Shown: piece after piece, positions 1-10,209 of the stretch
Layout: every line of letters begins with the position of its first letter
Numbering within the stretch: the stretch's first letter is position 1
Assembly (NCBI GenBank): GCA_019155205.2
Contig: JAHNZQ020003149.1
Location: 1,658,228-1,722,227, forward strand
Reading direction: 5' to 3'
DNA: 64,000 nucleotides
From: Gracilaria vermiculophylla
Taxonomy: Eukaryota > Rhodophyta > Florideophyceae > Gracilariales > Gracilariaceae
Program-made: the position numbers and the translations under genes
The notes under the pieces: generated by a model
The model's database searches: none
Seen by the model: the letters and a program-made list of their open reading frames with translations, nothing else
What the model was told of the DNA's origin: nothing

Positions 1-69
1 GGATATCAGAACAAAAAAAAATTGGGAAAAGTTTTAATGTTTTCACCTAACTACAAAGTAATTAAAATT

Positions 70-105
70 GACCTCATATGAGGTCATTTGACCTCATATG
101 AGGTC
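70..105. repeat. Tandem pair of 16-bp perfect palindromes
   Basis: GACCTCATATGAGGTC occurs at 70-85 and again at 90-105, separated by ATTT. Each copy is its own reverse complement, so the pair forms a 20-bp tandem. It could be a binding site for a dimeric protein or a terminal or subterminal part of the decayed element to its right. No function is shown by the sequence alone. Confidence 0.9.
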
Positions 106-409
106 GCTGGTCACATAGACACTAGGGGCACCCCCAAATGGGGCTAGTGAAGCTAACACTATTCATAACCACGGTTGTGGCAGCCGGGAGCGGATCAAAT
201 CCTTATGAAGCCCGATTGCGGCATACCCTCGACGGGCCATTGCACTACAGTATGCCTACGATCGTGGAGAACTTGAATTGCAGCCGGCTTGCACTGCTCG
301 TGAAACTCTGGAAGCAATGATCATGCAGCAGTTGCATGGTTTGCGGCGTAGGACAGATGACACATGGATGGCCGAGGAACACCGCTCTTGAGATACACAA
401 CTCTAGATT
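106..409. other. Short region with a coding-like remnant
   Basis: No intact gene is visible. A stop-free plus-strand stretch of about 55 codons near 220-390 has a protein-like composition (Arg, Glu, Leu and Gln rich) and ends in TGA. It may be the tail of a decayed element gene. Confidence 0.3.
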
Positions 410-1089
410 TCACTTATGAGTTTTTTGAGTAGACTTCTTCACCTTTTTCACAGTAACACTGAGTGACAAACGAATATCAGAACCACGCGCATCTTTCATT
501 GCTTCATTTGCGCTGCGCACCGCAGAAATCCATGCATCGTGATTTTCTCCAGCGTTTGGGTTTCTTATATTCTTATTACGCCCCGCAATAAATTCTATAG
601 CATAATTGAAAAGATCGAATGCGGACTTGTGCCCACTACCATTCCAGAACTTATTCGTATATCTATTGATCAATCTTCGTCGATTTTCCACTTTTCCAAG
701 AAGACGAATAGGTATAATTTTTTTTCCTCGCACCCGTCTCTCCCGAGCGAAACTATTTCCCATAGCGACTTGGGAAGATCCGGAATAAGTTTGTGAAAAA
801 CTTCGGTAGGTACCGTATTCGAAGAATACGCTTGGGGCTGCTTCAAAATGTTATTGGGGTCCTCAGAGCTGTTTTCTTGTGCATCAGAATTGTACGAACA
901 TTCATGTTGCATTGGAGTGTGATTCATATTTGCACCAACACGCCGATTGCAGTTCGGCATAATTTTTCGTCTTTGCTGTAATATGAAAAGACGATTGAGA
1001 AGTTCGTATCTCCAAACTTTCAACTTGTTCATTTCATGTTCCTTAACGGCATTGTTATGTGAAACCGCTGATGTTATTCTTTCGTGCAA
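410..1089 (-). pseudogene. Unrecognised gene broken by a likely frameshift
   Basis: Two overlapping minus-strand frames, 1089-670 and 763-410, both read like protein. They would join if one base were gained or lost in the T8 run (plus strand) at 718-725. The first part is Asn/Gln rich. The second is basic, with a Lys-rich C-terminus, and could bind nucleic acid. I do not recognise a family. It lies back-to-back with the recombinase relic at 1700-2744 and may be cargo or a second gene of the same element (inference). Two separate spurious frames are also possible. Confidence 0.35.
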
Positions 1090-1699
1090 CGTTTGATGAG
1101 AACTCGAATTATTATCCAGAGCTTTACAAATATCACGCCAGTTTAAGGACTCCGTCCCCGCAACCTGACAAGGAGGGCGGAGTCCACAGCCAGTTCCTCC
1201 ACCTTAGATGACTCTCTGATGACCTGTACGCTCCATGCCTCAAGATAGACGTTATTGATTGAGATACTAACAGATATCTGTTTTTTATATCCAATATTTT
1301 CCCAGATTTCGAGAACCTTATTATATCAAACGTTGCACTTAGGTCATTCTTAAATGTTTCAAAGAAAAGGGACAATAACAAAACTTAAAAATCGAATTCG
1401 AAAGTCAGGTCATTTTGTGAGTACAGAAAGTGTGTCCACATCTATATATTGTATTGTACATGTTCTTCATCTCCGCTTTTGAAGTTGAACGACCAACAAA
1501 AATTTTAAAAGCTCATTTACTATGGCAGGTCAAAGTGATCGGATTAAAACAATCGATAATACAGAAAATGAATTTCAAAATCGAACCAGGCTACGATCGC
1601 GTCATGAACTGTTGCATTCGGCGCACAGTGAATCAACAAAAGCGAATATTAAGCTCGCAAGAAGACTTTTAACTACGTAGGAGAGATAAAAACATGTTA
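1090..1699. other. Element interior, no intact gene
   Basis: No convincing gene. From an ATG at about 1521 a short frame of roughly 50 codons (Arg, Ser and Asn rich) runs to a stop at about 1675. It could be the N-terminal remnant of the recombinase gene that follows. Confidence 0.3.
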
Positions 1700-2744
1700 A
1701 GCATCCCAGGACGGTTCATGAGAATAGTTCCGTTTTTGTTCCCAATCGTTTAGCAGACTATTGTAAATTTGGCACTCCGAAATCTCTAAAAAACGATTCT
1801 ATGGGGACCGTTGTACAAAGTCTTGGAATTGTTTACTGTGAACATGGTCACGATCATCATTGGCACATTAACTCAATTGGATCGGCTATAGGAAACCAAC
1901 TTATGGGTAATCCATATTTAGAAAGTTTGCGAACAGCGCAAAGGGTCCATCTAGCGCGATTTGGAAATTTAACAAGACGCGCCCGTCCCCTGATAGTACG
2001 TCATGTTTGCGATATCGCGGAATGTTTCTGGTACGGATGTGGAAGACCTGTTGATATTATGGATACTGCTCTACATTGTATTATGGTGGTTAGATAGAAT
2101 CTTGGGCTCCGTTTCGATGAAAGTTCAAAAAGAAGAGTGGGAAATGTTTCTGTGTCGACTTGCGGAGTTCAGATTCCGTTGTGTGAATCAATAAAGAACT
2201 CAACAGGTTAACGAAATTACGAACTGAGAGAATGGGAAGGGAATACGAGTCTACGTCACTCAGTTTTTATGGATCCGTTTACATCCTTATATACATGGTT
2301 GTCTATGAAAGGATGCATCAGTGGCTCTCTTTTTTGGATATCACATGTAAAAAGGAAGGGCAGTTTCTAGATCCGTCTAAGCGTTGAAGTTCCAAAAGTT
2401 TTACTTCTTTTATTCATCGTCGTTTGTGCGACATTGGAGTCGGTAGAGAAAAGCTAAGGATGTACACAGGTCATTCCTTTAAAAGAGGAAGCGTGCGGCT
2501 GTACAGCTCACATGGATTGAAAGATGAAATGATTATAGAAATCGTTCAGATGAAAGGAGTAAACGCGTTCGCTATCTATTGTGCGGCGTATAACGATTGC
2601 TCACCAAGTAAACTACCTCGTTTTTCTTCCGTACAGGACTACATTGCGCATGTAAGAACAATTGTGGACGAAGCGAATATATTAGATGTTGAGTCAAACG
2701 TAACGAAGCGGATGGAGGAAATGGACATGAGTGAAGACAATTAG
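1700..2744 (+). pseudogene. Decayed tyrosine-recombinase gene (Crypton/DIRS-like)
   Basis: The frame reads as a tyrosine recombinase but is broken by TAG at 2095-2097, TAA at 2209-2211, TAG at 2368-2370 and a frameshift before 2424. A box I-like motif GLRFDE, with the first catalytic Arg, follows the first stop. The box II motif HSFKRG, with His and Arg, lies near 2473-2490. A Tyr-containing segment, FAIYCAAYND, follows near 2570-2600. Order and spacing fit the R-H-R-Y recombinase fold. The N-terminal half resembles the SAM-like DNA-binding part of eukaryotic YR transposons. Assignment to Crypton rather than DIRS is inference, because no reverse transcriptase is seen nearby. The copy is not functional as read. 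Confidence 0.65.
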
Positions 2745-2821
2745 TGACGAGTACAAAGCACGGTTGATCGTGTTTGTTGGGTACGCCTCTAGGATATTTG
2801 GATAGATACAATTTGTTGTTA

Positions 2822-3659
2822 GCTTGTTACCATGCCCCATTACCGGCGCGTTCACCCCCCGCCGCGCCGTCGCGCACCCCTCCCTCTCCACCAGCGTGTA
2901 CAACATCAGGAACCCCATCGACCCGAAAATCAGCAGCCCCTTGGCGCCCTCCAGCAGGATGATGAACGAGCGCGGCACAAATATCTTCCCCGTCCTCTGG
3001 TGGATCGGGCACTGGTCGCACCGCCCGTTCAACAGGTCCGAAATCACCCATCCCAACACGTACGGGATGAAGCACAGGTAAGCCGCCAGCAGGTGAGGAA
3101 GCAGGTTGGCCATCTCAATCCCCAGCGCCATCTCCATGGGGAACATGTCCTTGTTGCGCAACCCCCTCCCCCCCCGCACCCCTCCTCCACAACTTGCTGC
3201 TGCGGGTTCACAATGCCCTACACAATTGAGAACGACAGCATTACCGCCATCACAATGTTGAACCAGATGCGCTTCAGGTTCTTCCGGATGTCGCGTCGCC
3301 GCTCCGCCCGCTCCTCCTCCGTGCGCTCCCGCACCGCCTTCTTGTAGCTGCGCCCATAGTCGTCCTTCGACACCGTCGTGCAGCTGTCGTACTCGTTGCT
3401 TGTGCTGTAAGCGCTCGGCTGGTCGCTGATCTCGCCACTTACGCCCGTGCTCGAGTCAAGCTGCACCACAACCGAGTCCGTGTTGGCCGTCTCAGTGCCA
3501 TATCCACAAAAACGTTGGCCAAATGGCGTACTGCCATATGCCGAACCTGTAGATGGTGCAGTAGTCGTGCTGCCTAACACCGGGGTGTTGCCAAAGGCAT
3601 TTTCAGCAGGTGGCAGTTGTGCTGCCACTTGGCAAGCTGGCATCGCCTTATGAGACATT
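2822..3659 (-). pseudogene. Broken gene for a multi-pass membrane protein
   Basis: From an ATG at 3659 the minus strand reads a Ser/Thr-rich N-terminus, a highly charged stretch and the start of a membrane helix, then stops at TAG 3218-3220. After about 40 nt with a shift in the C/G-rich run near 3170-3190, a second frame continues with at least three hydrophobic segments down to about 2822. There the composition changes to the AT-rich recombinase element. The GC content and protein-like pattern suggest a host gene fragment that was truncated and inactivated between mobile elements. Family unknown. It could be two unrelated frames, but the continuous hydrophobic, charged and hydrophobic order argues for one gene. 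Confidence 0.45.
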
Positions 3660-3699
3660 CTCTGGCTGCTCGGCCCGGAATTTTTTTTTGCCAGTAGAC

Positions 3700-3711
3700 C
3701 TGGCCGCAAAT
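3700..3711 (+). repeat. Candidate left terminal inverted repeat
   Basis: CTGGCCGCAAAT matches the reverse complement of 6743-6754 exactly. The bases just inside (ACATAAA and CAGAACA) are weakly similar. It is the candidate left terminus of the Harbinger element. Confidence 0.5.
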
Positions 3712-3777
3712 ACATAAATTTGGACATTATTAGGCTTTTCATACGGCTAGTTTTCATCAATCAAGTTTTCTATATCG

Positions 3778-3828
3778 CCAGTTTGGACAAACTCGCAAGC
3801 ACTTCCAAACTGGAGGTCTTGCGAGTTT
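3778..3828. repeat. Interleaved inverted repeats inside element left end
   Basis: Two inverted repeats interlock. CCAGTTTGGA (3778-3787) pairs with TCCAAACTGG (3804-3813). AAACTCGCAAG (3789-3799) pairs with CTTGCGAGTTT (3818-3828). The arm order is A-B-A'-B', so both hairpins cannot be simple nested stems. They may be transposase or partner-protein binding sites near the element end (inference). Confidence 0.8.
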
Positions 3829-4144
3829 ACTGACGAGTTCTGGCACTCTAGGTTCGGCTGATCGCAGATGGCCCCTTCTGACCGTCACATCACGCGCCTC
3901 CCAGCGCTTTTGTCTTCCTCAATAATCAGTCTCATATCCCCCGCTCTTTCTGCTCTGAGGCCACCTCCCACCGAGCCCAATCTGATCTCACTCAAACCCC
4001 ATCTCAATCAATAGTCCGCCGCAATCTCATCACCGCCGTTCCACCACTTCCTCGACTTCTTCTCATCTACTACGTCGCAATTCCTTACTTGCTCTCCAGT
4101 TTTCACTCTGTTTCTGGAATCCTCTGAAGGCCTGTGGCTTCAGC

Positions 4145-5296
4145 ATGGATAGTGATGATGACTTGTTGCACACTGGAACTATATGGATAGCAACTATTTC
4201 GCACACGATGACTCTCTTTATGGCGTTTCGTTCAGTTATGGAGCTATTTTGGCTTCTGATGGACGATCTGCATGACGAATACAACGGAGACCACTCCGTA
4301 AATCCCTCAATTCCAAAGATAAGCCGTTTAGATATTCTTATCAATACTCACGTATCGCTCATCAAGGTGAACACAGGTTTCTTCCCGGGGGAGTTGGAGA
4401 CCTTATGCCAAGTTGTCTGTCCCGTTATTGCTTTGCGTAGCCGCCATACTTGTGAGGTGCGTGCAAGTCTTGCTGGAAGAAAAGGCAAGCTTTCTTCCCG
4501 CGAGAGAGTTTTGGCGACTATACTTTATCTTTGTGGTTGCAACAGTATTCGCACAGAGGCATCGTGCTGGAACCACAGCAGAACGTCTCTTCGAGACGAC
4601 TGCATGTTCATTTGCAGCATTATTAACGAGGTCATGGCAGCACAAATTAAGTGGCCTACGTCGGAGCAAAGAGCAGTAATGCGCAACAGTAACCACTTCT
4701 TTCCAGGGGGTTTAGGATATGTTGATGGAACGCTCTGCAAAACACGGCGACCAAGGAGCGCTTATCATCGTGCATATTTTAACGGCCGTAAGAAGATGTA
4801 CTGTTTTAATAACGCTGTCGTAATTGATCACAACGGTTTGTTTCGGTTTGTTGCTGCAGGTTACGCGGGTTCTTTTCATAATATCTCCGTGTTACGTGAC
4901 ACAGATTTAGCACGCAACTGGCAGCAATACTTTGCTGTAGATCACAATTCGCCTTATCCTGTAGAGTATCTGCTGGGTGACCCTGGGTATTTGGGACTAG
5001 ACCACTTTATTCTGCGACGGATTGACGCACGTGAGGTAGCAGGGGTGGATTCAGACCCAGTCATGCGAGCATTCAACAAATTGCATTCTGGATACCGGGT
5101 GAGAGTAGAGTGGGGAATTGGCGGAGTGAAAATGCTTTTTAAGAGGTTTCTAGATATCTGTCCTAACCGTCGGTCGTCATTTGCTCCCATGTTCGAAAGT
5201 GCAGCTATCTTGACTAGCTTTTTGCATCGAAGACGCCAGGACTTCAGTATAAGTCTCCAACAACTCGAATCGAATGGGGGTGAATGGCAGGGCTAA
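4145..5296 (+). CDS. HARBI1-like DDE transposase
   Basis: An intact 383-aa frame starts at ATG 4145. It matches the DDE_4 nuclease fold of PIF/Harbinger transposases (HARBI1 family). The first catalytic Asp is D194 in GYVDGT, the second D279 in LLGDPGY, and the Glu is E322 in VEWGIGGVK. All three acidic residues and their usual contexts are present. The length is typical for the family (350-400 aa). It should cut and paste its own element with the help of a second, DNA-binding protein, apparently the converging gene at 5293-6320, whose 3' end overlaps this one by 4 bp. No stop or frameshift is seen. Confidence 0.88.
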   Translation: MDSDDDLLHTGTIWIATISHTMTLFMAFRSVMELFWLLMDDLHDEYNGDHSVNPSIPKISRLDILINTHVSLIKVNTGFFPGELETLCQVVCPVIALRSRHTCEVRASLAGRKGKLSSRERVLATILYLCGCNSIRTEASCWNHSRTSLRDDCMFICSIINEVMAAQIKWPTSEQRAVMRNSNHFFPGGLGYVDGTLCKTRRPRSAYHRAYFNGRKKMYCFNNAVVIDHNGLFRFVAAGYAGSFHNISVLRDTDLARNWQQYFAVDHNSPYPVEYLLGDPGYLGLDHFILRRIDAREVAGVDSDPVMRAFNKLHSGYRVRVEWGIGGVKMLFKRFLDICPNRRSSFAPMFESAAILTSFLHRRRQDFSISLQQLESNGGEWQG

Positions 5297-6320
5297 AAGT
5301 GTACGAACGCTTTCATCTTTTCCTTAAATTCTTCGCCTGTTATGACGTGTTGGTCCCACAGTAGTATCAGACGCTTCATCTTTCTGTCCACTTCCTCACT
5401 CTCGAGCGTCTTGATCTGAAGTTCACGAAGCTCCTGGCGGTTTTTGACGTCTTCTGATTGCAGTTTCGTCTGCTCCAGCACAGCACGTGTTAAGTCCGAA
5501 GACTTTGTCTCAATCACGTCGACCATACTTGAAACTGCATCTACCGCATTCTCCATCAATTCCCGTTTACTGTGACGTTGCGTTTTAGTGTATGTCTCAT
5601 TGAGGCGGCTGTTGCTTGCGATGTTTTCGGTCGCTGCACCAATATCGAGACTAAAGAGCCATTTACGAGTTGTTCCCTAGACTTCGACATCTTTTTCTTG
5701 TTGAATGTGTCAGTGTTCTTTAGACGTTGCATTAAATCATTGTCTTGGAGTACAAACTTTTAAGAGGCATCTGGGTCAGCTGTGCCGGTTGATACTTCCC
5801 CCAGAGCAGATCCTAGTGCATACTGCAAGGTGCTTTCCTGTGGGAGATCCTTTTCATTGAATACTGCGCCCGTTTCAGCATTTTGGGTCTTTGTAGCCTC
5901 CAAAAAGTCTTTGTAGACTGCTTTCCACACTACAGCCGGTATCTTTTGTTGAACAGCACGCTTTCTCTCCTTGCAGTATGAAGCAAAATGGTTGCCATAG
6001 CTGCCTGCAAGTGATGCCAATACTTCAGCACCAACCACTCCCCTTCTTTTCTGTATACCTCTGACCGGGTAATCGACAGAGCCAGGACTCTCACGCAATT
6101 TTGGATCTTCCTCCACAAGTGACGGGGTACCAATTCGGGGGTTGCTCTGAGATGCCTTCTCTTTTTCTTCCAAAGCGATGCTCTTATTGCAGTTCATAGA
6201 CCTTCTCGCCCCTTCTTCGTCATTTAAATAGCCAGTACCACTTTCAAGTTTTTTTCCAACATTACTCTCTACGATTTTTGTTGCCTTTACATTGGCGACT
6301 AACAAGGTCTTGTCACTCAT
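5293..6320 (-). pseudogene. Harbinger second ORF (DNA-binding partner), apparently damaged
   Basis: From ATG 6320 an open frame runs to TAA at 5760-5762. The same frame is open again after that stop to about 5561. Another frame carries the C-terminal part, open from about 5670 to 5293, with a Glu/Lys/Leu-rich coiled-coil-like tail. Taken together this reads as one protein of about 330 aa interrupted by one stop and one frameshift, or spliced by an intron I cannot place. Position and orientation opposite the transposase match the Myb/SANT-like ORF2 of Harbinger elements. A clear SANT tryptophan pattern is not visible, so the role is inferred from context. Confidence 0.5.
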
Positions 6321-6742
6321 AGTTTGTGAGTTTGGAATTTTGGATGTACCCTCAGTAGCGCGCCAACCACGATCAATGTGGTCGTATGCGTGTCGAAGAG
6401 GCAACGCGAAGTATGTCACGGAAGAAATTGTTCGGCAAGCAGCTTCAGTGCGGTAAAATGAAAACGAAGACAAAACTGACTGCTTGCGTGTAAATGTAAG
6501 GCGTAGAGCGTGCGCAGAGGTGGTCACGAATGTGGGTTGCTGTGCATGCAGTTTGTAAGATGTGCAGGGTGTTTGGGTGCGCAGCGGCTCAACGTGAGCC
6601 TCAGGGGACGGACACGACGAAGCCACGGTCCGGTTAGCTTGGTGATGGCGAGAGGCGGGAGTGCTACAGCCACGGTGGAGCAACGCTTATCTGGAATGTA
6701 ACATGAAAAGGTGAGGGCAAATCTGACGACAGCGTGTTCTGA

Positions 6743-6754
6743 TTTGCGGCCAGA
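6743..6754 (-). repeat. Candidate right terminal inverted repeat
   Basis: ATTTGCGGCCAG is the exact reverse complement of 3700-3711 and marks the candidate right end of the Harbinger element. Confidence 0.5.
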
Positions 6755-7531
6755 AACGAGCCGATATATTTGCGAGAATTACTTCGTCGATTTCCGGCCA
6801 AGTCTAGTGCTTTCTGAAGTGAACTGGGCAAAGGCCAGTTTTTTCGTGTGTATGGGAAGGTATTCTTTTTTCAAATAATGAAATTGTGCCATTACTGTGG
6901 TCCAGAAAACTTTCCCTTTTTAATTCAAATTTAAAGGTTTGCCAAGACCATTCATGAAACAACCAAAAAACAGGGTTTTTCGTGAAAACCGTACCAAATT
7001 TTCTCAAAAACAAGAGTATTGTAAAGCTTATTTTTATTGTTTTTCTATTACACGTAGGGGATGCGGCGCAGAAATAAGTGAATTCTAATTATTAGTTTAT
7101 CTCTGTGAGTAAGCGTTTCAACAACGTTGTAATTGCAAGTGAGAACAATTGAAACTGACGTTGCTGAAAACGCGGATGTCACGCGCCGGGAGGGTTCGCA
7201 ACTCACAATAATGCACCATGACACGTTGAACTGTGACACGCATTTGTGACGACGACTGTATGTTTGCGAGCGACGGTGGGTGACGTGTGCGCAAGCACTC
7301 GTTGGCACAGCGCAGAGTGCACACGCCAGGTCGGCACAACGCGCCATCGGCCGCCAGTGGCGCTCCGTGCGGCTCGGCAGCGCGCACGCCAGCGATGTGC
7401 ACATTCGGGGCTGACCAATAAGCGCGCGACCAGCGCCGCTGTCCGTCCGCGCCGCCACGCCGCCACGCCGGCACGCACGGCTGCGGCGCCACGTGAGCGC
7501 GTGCAGGCGGCGATGCGCAACGCCGCGCGCG
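6755..7531. other. Intergenic; sharp entry into GC-rich island
   Basis: 6755-7190 is AT-leaning and holds no supported gene. Composition rises steeply from about 7200 to the very GC-rich 3' flank of the next gene, which ends at 7532. Open frames here have no protein-like pattern. Confidence 0.6.
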
Positions 7532-7645
7532 TCAGCACCACGCGCCCTCGCCCTCGGCGCGCCACGCGCGGTACGCGCGCGCCGCCGCCGCCGCCGCCGC
7601 AGCCCACGCGCGCGCCGCGTCGCCGCCGCCGCCGCCGCCGCCGCA

Positions 7646-7691
<46 letters not shown>

Positions 7692-7759
7692 TCCAGCTCG
7701 CGCACGGCGTCCACCACCGCGTCCTGTGCGCGCGCGAGCAGTCGCGCCGCGTCGCCGCT

Positions 7760-7798
<39 letters not shown>

Positions 7799-7996
7799 GC
7801 CGCGGCGCGCGGCGGCGGCGACAACGCCAGCCGGCCGGCAGCGGCGCAGCAGCCGGCGCAGCAGCGCGGCGCGCACGAACGGCGCCACGTGCGCCGGCGC
7901 GCGCACCGTGACGACGGCGCCGGCGCCGCCGCCGGGCGCCGGCGCCGCCGCCACGCAGAACGGCGCGCCCAGCAGCGACCGAAACACGCGCGGCGC

Positions 7997-8037
<41 letters not shown>

Positions 8038-8251
8038 GGGCGTGGGCGTGGGCGTGGGCGTGGGCGTGGGCGTGGGCGTGGGCGTGGGCGTGGGCGTGGG
8101 CGTGGGCGTCGTCTTCGGCGGGGGCGTGGGCGTGGCGCAGCGCGGCGCGCACGTCGCGCGGCGCAAACGGCACGCGCACGCGCGAGTGCCGCACGGCGCT
8201 GGCGCGCGGCGCGGCGAACGGCATGGCCAGCCGCGCCGCGCTGTCGTCCGT

Positions 8252-8286
<35 letters not shown>

Positions 8287-8522
8287 GCGGCGACAGCGAC
8301 AGCACGTCCAGCAGCTGCTCGCGCGCGAGCAGCGGCAGCGGCGGCGCGCCGTCGCGCGCCGCGGGCAGCAGCAGCAGCTGCGCGCGCGCGCGCACGGGCG
8401 CGTGCGACGCGACGAAGAGCGGCAGCGACACGAGCAAGCGCGCGCGCGGCGGCAGCGGCGGCAGCGGCGCCACAAAGGTGCGCTGGCGCGCGCGCGCGCG
8501 CGCGGGCGCGGGCAGCGCGGAC

Positions 8523-8554
<32 letters not shown>

Positions 8555-9625
8555 GACGGCGACGCGCAGCGACAGCGGCGACAGCGCCATGGGCTGCGCG
8601 TGCTGCACGGCGGCCACCAGGTAGAGCAGCTTGGCGCGCGGCGGGTGCGGCACGTGGAAGTTGGGCACGTGGCCGCGCGGGTGCTCCGACAGCGACAGCG
8701 ACAGCGACAGCGACAGCGGCTGCGACAGCGCGGCGGCGCGCGGCGCCTTGACGCTGGCCACCATGAGCATGGCTGTGCGCAGGCTGTGGCGCTCGGCTTG
8801 TTCCAGCGCGCGCTGCTCGGCGCTGCGCAGCGCCAGCCGCTCGATGGCGTGCAGCAGCGGGCGGATGAGCGGCTGCGGCTGCGGCTGCGGCTGCGGCAGC
8901 GGCGGCTGCGGCAGCGGCGGCAGCGACGGCGGCGGCAGCGACAGAAGGGTGTGCACGACGCGCGGCGCAGCCGGCGACGACGCGTCTAGGCGCACGAGCA
9001 CGCACGGCAGAGAGGCGTGCGCGGCGGTGGGGCGCAGCAGCACGGCGGCGTGCGGCGCCGGGAAGGGCTGCAAGCAGAAGGGCGGCAGCGAGAGCGGGCG
9101 CACGGGCGGCGGCGGCGGCGGCGACGGCGGCGGCGGCGGCGGTGGCGGCAGCAGCGCGTGCGCGACGACGGGGCGCGCGCGGCGGTCAAAGGCAATGGTG
9201 AGCACGCGGCGCAGGCAGCCGACGACGGTGACCAAGGCGGGGCGGTCGCAGGCAAAGGCGGCGACGGGCGCCTGCAGCATGTGGCGGAAGGCGGCGGGGC
9301 GGTGCGGCGGCAGCGGGGCGCGCAGGCAGTCGGTGAAGCACACGGCGCCGGCGCGCGAGACGACGACGAAGTGGGCGCGCGCGGGGCGCGGGGCGCGCAG
9401 CGCAAAGGCGGGGGCGCGCGCGTCGCGCGCGGCGTAGTGGCGCAGCACGCGCAGGCGCAGGCGCGGCGGCTGCGGCGGCGGCGTCACGACGAGCAGCGCC
9501 AGCGCGCGCGCGGCCAGCACGAGCGTGTGGCAGGCGCAGGCGGCGGGCGGGGCGTCGGCGAGCAGCGCGGTGACGCGGCGCAGCGGCGGCGGCAGCTCGG
9601 CGGCGGCCAGCACGTCGGGGTGGTG

Positions 9626-9664
<39 letters not shown>

Positions 9665-10009
9665 GGCGGCGGCGAGCAGCGTGTGCGGCAGGCGCACGGT
9701 GTGCACGGCGGCGGCGCGGCGCGGCGGCGGCGGCAGGCGCAGCAGTAGCACGGCGGCGTGGGCGTGGTCGTGGTCGTGGGCGTGGGCGTGGGCGTGGGCG
9801 TGGGCGTGGGCGTGGGCTTGGGCGCGCGCAGCCGCGACGCACAGCAGCAGCGCGCGGGGGTGGTGCGCGGCGCAGCCCGCGGCGGCGGCGCTGACGCGGA
9901 ACGGCGCCTCGTCGTGCACGTGCAGCACGAACAGCGTGCGCTCACAGCGCGCGTGCACCACGCGCGGCGACACCACGCGCACGCGCACTTGCGCTGGCGC
10001 CGCTTCCAT
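7532..10009 (-). CDS. Large low-complexity protein, possible beta-propeller, function unknown
   Basis: An 825-aa frame begins at ATG 10009 and uses almost only G/C third positions. Between low-complexity tracts it has repeated short hydrophobic strands separated by turns, for example around residues 190-290 and 400-560, which suggests a WD-like or other beta-propeller fold (inference). Low-complexity tracts include two His-Ala arrays (about residues 63-79 and 633-660), an Asp run, Leu-Ser, Pro-Gln and Ser-Pro dipeptide runs, poly-Ala, poly-Gly and Gly-Glu repeats near the C-terminus. No catalytic motif is recognised. It is divergently paired with the gene at 10210, with about 200 bp between starts. 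Other frames here are long because of the GC bias. This one was chosen for its ATG position and the hydrophobic strand pattern. Confidence 0.65.
8001..8109. repeat. TCG triplet and GTGGGC hexamer array
   Basis: A TCG run (8001-8036) is followed by about twelve GTGGGC units (8036-8109). Both are in frame within the 7532-10009 gene, coding an Asp run and a His-Ala array on the minus strand. Confidence 0.9.
9754..9820. repeat. Second GTGGGC hexamer array
   Basis: A GTGGGC array interrupted by GTGGTC units codes the N-terminal His-Ala/His-Asp stretch of the same gene. Its unit matches the array at 8036-8109. Confidence 0.85.
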
Positions 10010-10209
10010 CGGCGGCGGCGGCGGCGGCGGCGGTGGTGGTGGTGCAAAAACGGCGGCTGCCGACAGTGACGGGCGCGGCGCAGAGGGCAGGGCGGGGGGC
10101 GGGGCGCGTGCGCGCGCGCGTAAAGGCGCGCGCGGCTCGGGCGCGGCTCGGGCGCGGCGCGGAGGCGCGCGCGACGACGAGGACGACGGCGAGGACGACG
10201 TTGACGACG
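10010..10209. promoter_or_regulatory. Shared divergent promoter region
   Basis: About 200 bp of very GC-rich DNA separates the starts of the divergent genes at 10009 (minus) and 10210 (plus). No TATA box is visible. By position it must hold both 5' flanks. Confidence 0.4.

Larger units (their letters stand above)
3700..6754. mobile_element. PIF/Harbinger-type DNA transposon
   Basis: A 12-bp inverted repeat, CTGGCCGCAAAT at 3700-3711 and its exact complement at 6743-6754, brackets a transposase gene (4145-5296, plus) and a converging second gene (5293-6320, minus). Known Harbinger elements carry two such genes: the DDE transposase and a Myb/SANT-like partner. The flanking triplets (GAC and AAA) are not an obvious TWA target duplication, so the true ends may lie further out. 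The transposase frame is intact while the partner appears damaged, so the copy is relatively young but possibly not autonomous. Confidence 0.6.
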
